Assembly: GCA_032173965.1 (NCBI GenBank)
Contig: JAVUNC010000006.1
Coordinates: 21,867,870 to 21,931,869, forward strand
DNA from: Sitta carolinensis
Taxonomy: Eukaryota > Chordata > Aves > Passeriformes > Sittidae
Length of the DNA stretch: 64,000 nt
Reading direction: 5' to 3'
Below are positions 58,771 to 64,000 of the stretch, in pieces. Below the pieces are notes generated by a model. It was not told the DNA's origin. It was given only the letters and a program-made list of their open reading frames with translations, and did no database searches. Every line of letters begins with the position of its first letter. The stretch's first letter is position 1. Position numbers and translations under genes: made by a program.

Positions 58771-60451
58771 TGACAGCTCTGTGCAGAGCTGGGCAAGGAA
58801 CTGCTCCATCCTGACACCTTGCAGGCTCTGGGGAGCTCACAGTCCCTGTAGGGTGGTTAATGCACCCCATAACATGGCTAAGGCACCTCATAGGATGGCT
58901 AGTGCTCCCTATTCCTCCATATCTGGTGGAAGTGATTTGCAGGACTAGGAAAATGGGTCGGGATCTCCAAGGAATCACGGTGATTTGCATAAACTTACCC
59001 ATATTTCCCCTCCATCCTTACCTGACTCAAGCAGTGGTCTGGATATTGGCTATGCAAGAGGTGAGCAAGCCCTGGTTGCTCAGCAGAAGTATAGATCATC
59101 CATAAAATTATTTCAGAGGGGGTAATAAAAAGAAAGACAGAGCCGTTGAGAAATCCACCTAAGCAACAGGTCAGGAGTGTAAGCATGTTCTAAAGACACT
59201 GAAATCTTTGTGGGATTTAATAGAAAATATACCTTGTCTCTTTTTCCTGTTCTAAACATGAAGTGTTGACTAGAAATGGGGTGGGGACCCTTTGGAACTT
59301 GAGCATCATAGGATGCATAATTCTCTTAAAAGAAATACATCCCACTGCAGGGTGTAGCACAGGGAATCCCTCCATGTAGGTCAGGTGGAGTCCCACTGCA
59401 TTCCTGACAGGGGAACAAGCAGATGACAAAGTCCAAGTAAATGAACTGCGTAGCAAAGCCCCAAAGGACTCTTTTTTTTTTTTTTTTTTTTCCCTTGGAG
59501 TATTGGGAAATCTGTCTAAAAATCCCTGCCTTCTGGAGGGCACTGTGTGACAGGCACTGGGCTGTTTCCAGTGTGCCTGGGAGCTGTGGTCCTTTCATTT
59601 CCTTTCTCTTGTGAGTGCTGCAGCAGGGTTTAGCTGAGCCATCCCTCCTGGGGCAGTATCAGGACACCCCAAACACTCCCAGCAATGGGGCTGTTGTCAC
59701 AAGGACCAAAGGCAATAAAATCACCCTGGATCCCTCTGCATGGATCATACAGGGCTGGTCCTGAGTCCTCACATGGGGACTTTTTGTGGTTCTGCCATGT
59801 TCCCTTTTACAGACCCTTCCATGCCCAGGATTCTCCCTCCACCAGCAGGACTCGTTTAGTTTGGCCTCAAAATTAAGAGGAAAGACCAGCTTTGTAGATA
59901 AAGCTGAAAGGAATGGGTTATCCCTTCCCTTTTTGGGAAGGTGGGTGGCTGGCACAGGGGTTTGGAGAGGAGGATGGAGCCTGAGCAGCAGCACGAGCTA
60001 AGTCCTTCCGTGCCAGCTTGCGTAGGTGAACCTGCTCCTCCTGCCCTGCCCCTTACCTATTGAGTCCCTGGAAATCCGATTACTGATCCAGGCCAGCCCT
60101 ACGTGCAGCCAAGCAATTACATTGTTTTCCTTCCTCTGCAGCTCGGCGGGTCCTGCAGGCCGAGGTTTGCAGGAAAACGGAATTTTAAGACAAAAAAAGC
60201 AGCGCTTGATGATATTGGTATTACAGAGACAGCTTACAGTGCTGGCTATTACTGCTCTGCTCGGGAGTGATTAAGGGTTCCAGTTGAGACTGGATGGTTT
60301 ATTATGTTTTATTGAAGTGTAGGAAGAGCTGGGAAATGAGGGGGAATGGGAAGAGGCAGGGTGGAGCTGTGGTGATGTTACAGCCGGGGAGATGAGGTGT
60401 GGGATGAATAAATCCCTGGTCCTACAAGGATGGAGTTCTGTCCATGTGTTC
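58771..60451. other. Non-coding stretch, nothing recognised
   Basis: No gene. A 20+ bp poly(T) run lies at about 59470-59491. A splice-acceptor-like polypyrimidine stretch ending in CAG lies near 60119-60142, but no exon could be supported after it. Confidence 0.4.
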
Positions 60452-60602
60452 ATGCCCAACCCAGACCATTCTATGATATGATTGAGATGAGACATGCTAT
60501 AATATGATATGAGATTTGATATCATATGATAATATGATGATATGATGATATGGCAATATGATGATATATCATATAACATATTATATATGATATATCATAT
60601 GA
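60452..60602 (+). mobile_element. CR1 terminus with expanded AT-rich tail
   Basis: The segment 'cccaacccagaccattctat' is the CR1 terminus. It is followed by about 120 bp of ATGATAT-type repeats, far longer than the usual one to three terminal units. The tail holds a 14-bp inverted repeat (60561-60574 with 60585-60598, 10-base loop). Confidence 0.7.
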
Positions 60603-60890
60603 CCATCCTTGGCAATGACATAGAAGTTCAGCCAAGGTCATAGCACAGACCCCAAGTTCCACCCAGAGCCTCCCTAGGCCAGACCCCTGAGCTTTCCCAC
60701 CCTGGAACAGGTATTAATGCTGTGCCCATTTGGGAGTTTTGGACAGCTGGCTTGGGAGCAGGGCATGGCAAAGGCATAACTTCCCATCGGGGAGCAGGAG
60801 TGCTTCTGGAACTGCAGAGGGAATGTTTTATAGCACAAGTTTTAGATAATAAACTCAACTGACTGAGCAGACACACCAGGAAGAAATATT
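60603..60890. other. Non-coding stretch, nothing recognised
   Basis: Ordinary composition with no repeat or gene seen. Confidence 0.35.
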
Positions 60891-61560
60891 TAATTATCCT
60901 TCTCACCATTATGAGGAACTTCTGCCACTCTTCAGGTTATTATACAGTAAATAACCAGTTTTCTAAAGGACAGAGCTGTTTTAATTATATGACAATGAAT
61001 GCATAATTATTATGTTTGTTAGGAATGAATCACAAGACAACAGACTTGATATTGCTGCTCTAGTTAGTGCATCTTAATTACTTTTTCATTTATTTTGCAT
61101 ATAAAAGCTATTTGCTAATTGTCTTTGCTGTAAATATGCAAAATATAATTAGTCATTCATAATTCTTTATGTGTTATCTAACTGTACATTTGTTACTGAG
61201 GAATGTATATTAAAGTTTGCATATTTAATGGGCTTTTGTGGCATAAAATATTTTCGTACAAAGTTTTCAGGAAATATTAGAGACATCACTTAAACCTTCT
61301 TTTAACCCCTTTTCCTATGCAAACTACTGTTTCCCAGAAAGACTAGATATTGATAAATTAAACCTCCTGGAAATCCATTTCTGTTTTCTAAGCATACAAT
61401 ACAAATCCAGTGCTGATGATATGAAATGCCTCTTGGTCTCAAACTGAAACCAGAGAGATTAGGGCCTGTTAAAAGTGTTGCAAGTTGGTCTCTGCAGTGA
61501 ATTTAAACTGTGAGTACAGAATTACAGATGCATTTGAGTCCTATTATTGCAAGACCAGGT
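60891..61560. promoter_or_regulatory. Candidate enhancer with repeated POU-like sites
   Basis: AT-rich but not low-complexity, with no transposon. Three octamer-like words occur: TTTTGCATAT (61093-61102), ATATGCA (61134-61140, inverted) and TTTGCATATTTAAT (61216-61229). Homeodomain cores lie between and around them (GCTAATTG, ATAATTAGTCATTCATAATTC). This grouping is typical of neural or early-developmental enhancers; activity is inferred. Confidence 0.42.
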
Positions 61561-61789
61561 GCTGTAGGTGAGTTACTGGGATAGTCAGGGCCATGGTGCT
61601 GAAGAATCTGGTGGCAATATTTGGTTTAGATGCTGCTGATCAGAGCAAGAGGTCCCTACTCCTGCTTATTGTAAGGCTATTGAGCTTCAATCAAAGAATA
61701 AAGCATACCAGACTTGAAATCTTAATTTTGCTCTCTAGTTTTGGCACTTGTTGGATCCCTCTTTAGTCAAGTTGCTCGCCCTGAATCAG

Positions 61790-62035
61790 AAAACCACGCA
61801 AGCTCTTCGCGCTTCTCTTTTCCTGAGGCTTAGGGAGCGCCATCCGTAATTAGCCCTCTGCAAGGCCCGCCGCTCCCGGGGAAGTTTTCCCTTGTGCTCA
61901 GACTGGCTGCAGAGATTGCCTGGTTCAGAGGGGCCGTGTGTGTGTGGGAGCTGAGTGCCAGCCCAGGGGCCGGCTGGGTGACCTGGCACCAGGCGCTGCC
62001 GCCGGCGCGCGTCACGTCCCGCGCTTCTCCATCTC
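61790..62035. promoter_or_regulatory. Small CpG-rich cluster
   Basis: About 20 CpGs occur in about 245 bp, half of them within 61985-62025, where GCGCGCGTCACGTCCCGCGC includes an ACGTC CRE-like core. It stands out from CpG-poor flanks. It could be a small promoter or a CpG-rich enhancer. No exon could be tied to it. Confidence 0.45.
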
Positions 62036-64000
62036 AAACATTTGATTTACTACCCGGTTGTACTGTTAATCCTATGTCATGACACTCCTATTCACTTCTG
62101 CTTTTCAGCTGAAAGCAGCTTCCTATGAAGATAAAGCTAGGTAAAATCTATTGTAGGGGGAAGAATAACTTGAATGCAGCTATCATATCGAAAAGAAAAC
62201 ACACTCCTCCACTCTTCACCCTTTAGATGCTCTGAATACTTTCCTTAATGATGAAGTCAAAGAGAATAGCCACTGAGAATACAAGGCATGGTTATTTTTT
62301 TTTTTCCTCCCCTTCACAAGTAATCCTGCTCTGTGATTCTGTAATTGTTCTTATTTACATTGGGCAAATCTTTTTAAACTAACGTATATAAAACCCCAGA
62401 GTGACAGTAGGGTATGAATTTGGAAAAAGAAACAACCCAGCTAACATGCTTCAGTAAATTGTGAGATGAATAAATCATACATATCCCTACTTATCAAACA
62501 AGTATTTAGAAGCAAATTTAAATAATGCTGTTTAATGCTGGCACTTGCATAAACCCCACAACTGTCAGTGACATTTTTTTCAAGCAGTTGACTACTTGAG
62601 CTATAGATTAAAAACCATACATTTTATGCATCTGGCACAGTGCAAAAAAACCCCACCACCCAACTCCTTTAAATGATGTTCCACTTCCACACAGAAGCTG
62701 TGCAACAGCATTTAATCAACTGAGAGCTGAAAACTTTGTATTTCACATCACAGGTGGGGTTTTGCCTGTGTGAAAAGGGGAAAGTTATATAGGACAGGTG
62801 AAATTTTAGTTTCCAACCTGCACAGCCAGGAGATTCTCTGTTAGAGGGAGGTGAATCCTAAATATATCCCCTTTCCTGCAAATAGCCTGGACATGGACAT
62901 GCTATGAAGGTATATTGAGAGCATTTGAATATTTTTCTGCCCATTCAAGCTTTCTTAGCTTTTTTTAGGAAACGAGAGCAGCTGCCCAGTGTGGCAGAGG
63001 TTCCTCCTGTGATCCACTGCCTCTGTCATGAGGGAAGGAGGGCTGTCAGTGCTGGGGTTAAAATCAATTACAACTTGCTAAAAGAATCTGTTGAGAAAAC
63101 CAAATCCTTTGGTATCAAATTTTCATTTTGTCTTCTGCATCAGGCCACTCAAATAGAAAACAAAATTTTGAGTTTCATGGCAGAAAAGACTCTAGAAAAT
63201 TAATTCACAGGGGTAATAAACTGTGTGGGTTTCACAATAATCTTCATATTATATGGGCAATGCTGAAGACATAAAGACTTGGAGGCAGTTTTGGGGAAGA
63301 ATTTTAGCCTTTGAGCATTACATAAGATTTTACATGTGCTTTTTGGAAGAATTCATTTAAAACCCAGTAGGAAGCAGGTAGGCTGCACATTTCCAGGGCA
63401 GGGAAAATGCATTTATTTCTGTCCCATTTAAATGTTAGATCGTTGGGTCAGGATGTCAGCACAGATTCCCCCCAACTTCACCACGAGCTCTGCTGAGTAA
63501 GATCCGTGGTCTCACAGGAATACAGCTCAGTTAGACCAAATAAATCATCATGGAGAATTTTTTTTTCCCATTGAGACAGTTACAAAAGAGCATTTCTCAA
63601 TGTAATTTTTCTTCTCTCATGGTGGGATCCTGGGCCATCAGCAAAGCCCAAATTTCTGCCTGGTTCTTTGGGGTCAAGTAAACCATTGGTTCGTGCAGTG
63701 CAGAGGGAATCAGCACTGAACAGGATCTGGGTGGCAATTACAGATCTGGATCTTATGGGCTAAAACACATCCAGCCTCCCCTCCTGCACGGAGTCAGACG
63801 TTGGTAGAAATGGATATTTTCTCTTCTGAGTAAATTTGGGAGGGTGCAGCATCTTTTCTGTGCCTCCTCTGCCTACCTCGGCTGTGGCTGCCCAGGATCT
63901 CTGCTGAATCCCCTTGGAAAGCAGCATCCCATTTTATCAGCACATCTCCACAGATGTGCGGGTGGGGAGCACGGCAGCGCCCCTCCCTTTATTGCAAGAC
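62036..64000. other. AT-rich non-coding stretch to window end
   Basis: No gene or transposon was named. The palindrome TTTCAGCTGAAA recurs at 62103-62114. The 92-aa frame at 62925-63203 (+) has no recognisable features. GC rises slightly in the last 100 bp. Confidence 0.35.

Noticed and set aside
60119..60260. Strong polypyrimidine-CAG acceptor followed by an open frame of about 40 codons
   Set aside because: The frame has no recognised content and no matching donor was identified, so it is not listed as an exon.

Overview
The window looks like vertebrate, almost certainly avian, nuclear DNA, and a songbird-like genome is the best guess. The main evidence is the interspersed repeats. About sixteen fragments of the bird-typical CR1 LINE 3' end are recognisable on both strands. 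There is one avian ERVL-type solo LTR and a pair of inverted solo LTRs with 6-bp target duplications. No protein-coding gene, tRNA, rRNA or CRISPR array could be supported. All the longer open frames are explained by GC-rich sequence, tandem repeats or CR1 3' UTR, or have no recognisable protein content.

Layout. Bases 1 to about 800 are a strong CpG island, probably the promoter or first-exon area of a gene whose coding part lies outside the window or is not recognisable here. Its right shore (about 800-1330) is an irregular CAGA/GACA minisatellite. From about 1.3 to 28.6 kb is ordinary non-coding DNA holding most of the transposon remnants: CR1 pieces, the ERVL-type LTR at 16702-17138, and two related solo LTRs at 18920-19216 (+) and 25598-25893 (-). 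From about 28.6 kb onward CR1 is sparse. Three long blocks (28.65-36.70, 40.2-47.7 and 53.5-60.4 kb) have no recognisable young transposon. They are AT-rich and full of homeodomain, POU, SOX and GATA-like core motifs, which is how clusters of conserved non-coding regulatory elements around developmental genes usually look. The best candidates are 45.9-47.4, 54.05-54.78, 49.89-50.17, 43.43-43.68 and 60.9-61.56 kb. A small second CpG cluster lies at 61.79-62.04 kb.

Interpretation. The simplest reading is a long intron or intergenic gene desert next to, or starting from, the CpG-island promoter at the left edge, with a regulatory landscape to the right. Which gene it serves cannot be read from the sequence. 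Conservation could not be measured, so every regulatory candidate is an inference from base composition and motif density. The best-supported direct observations are the three LTRs with their target-site duplications. The most unusual is that the two inverted LTRs share about 95% of their U3 but have a very different R-U5.
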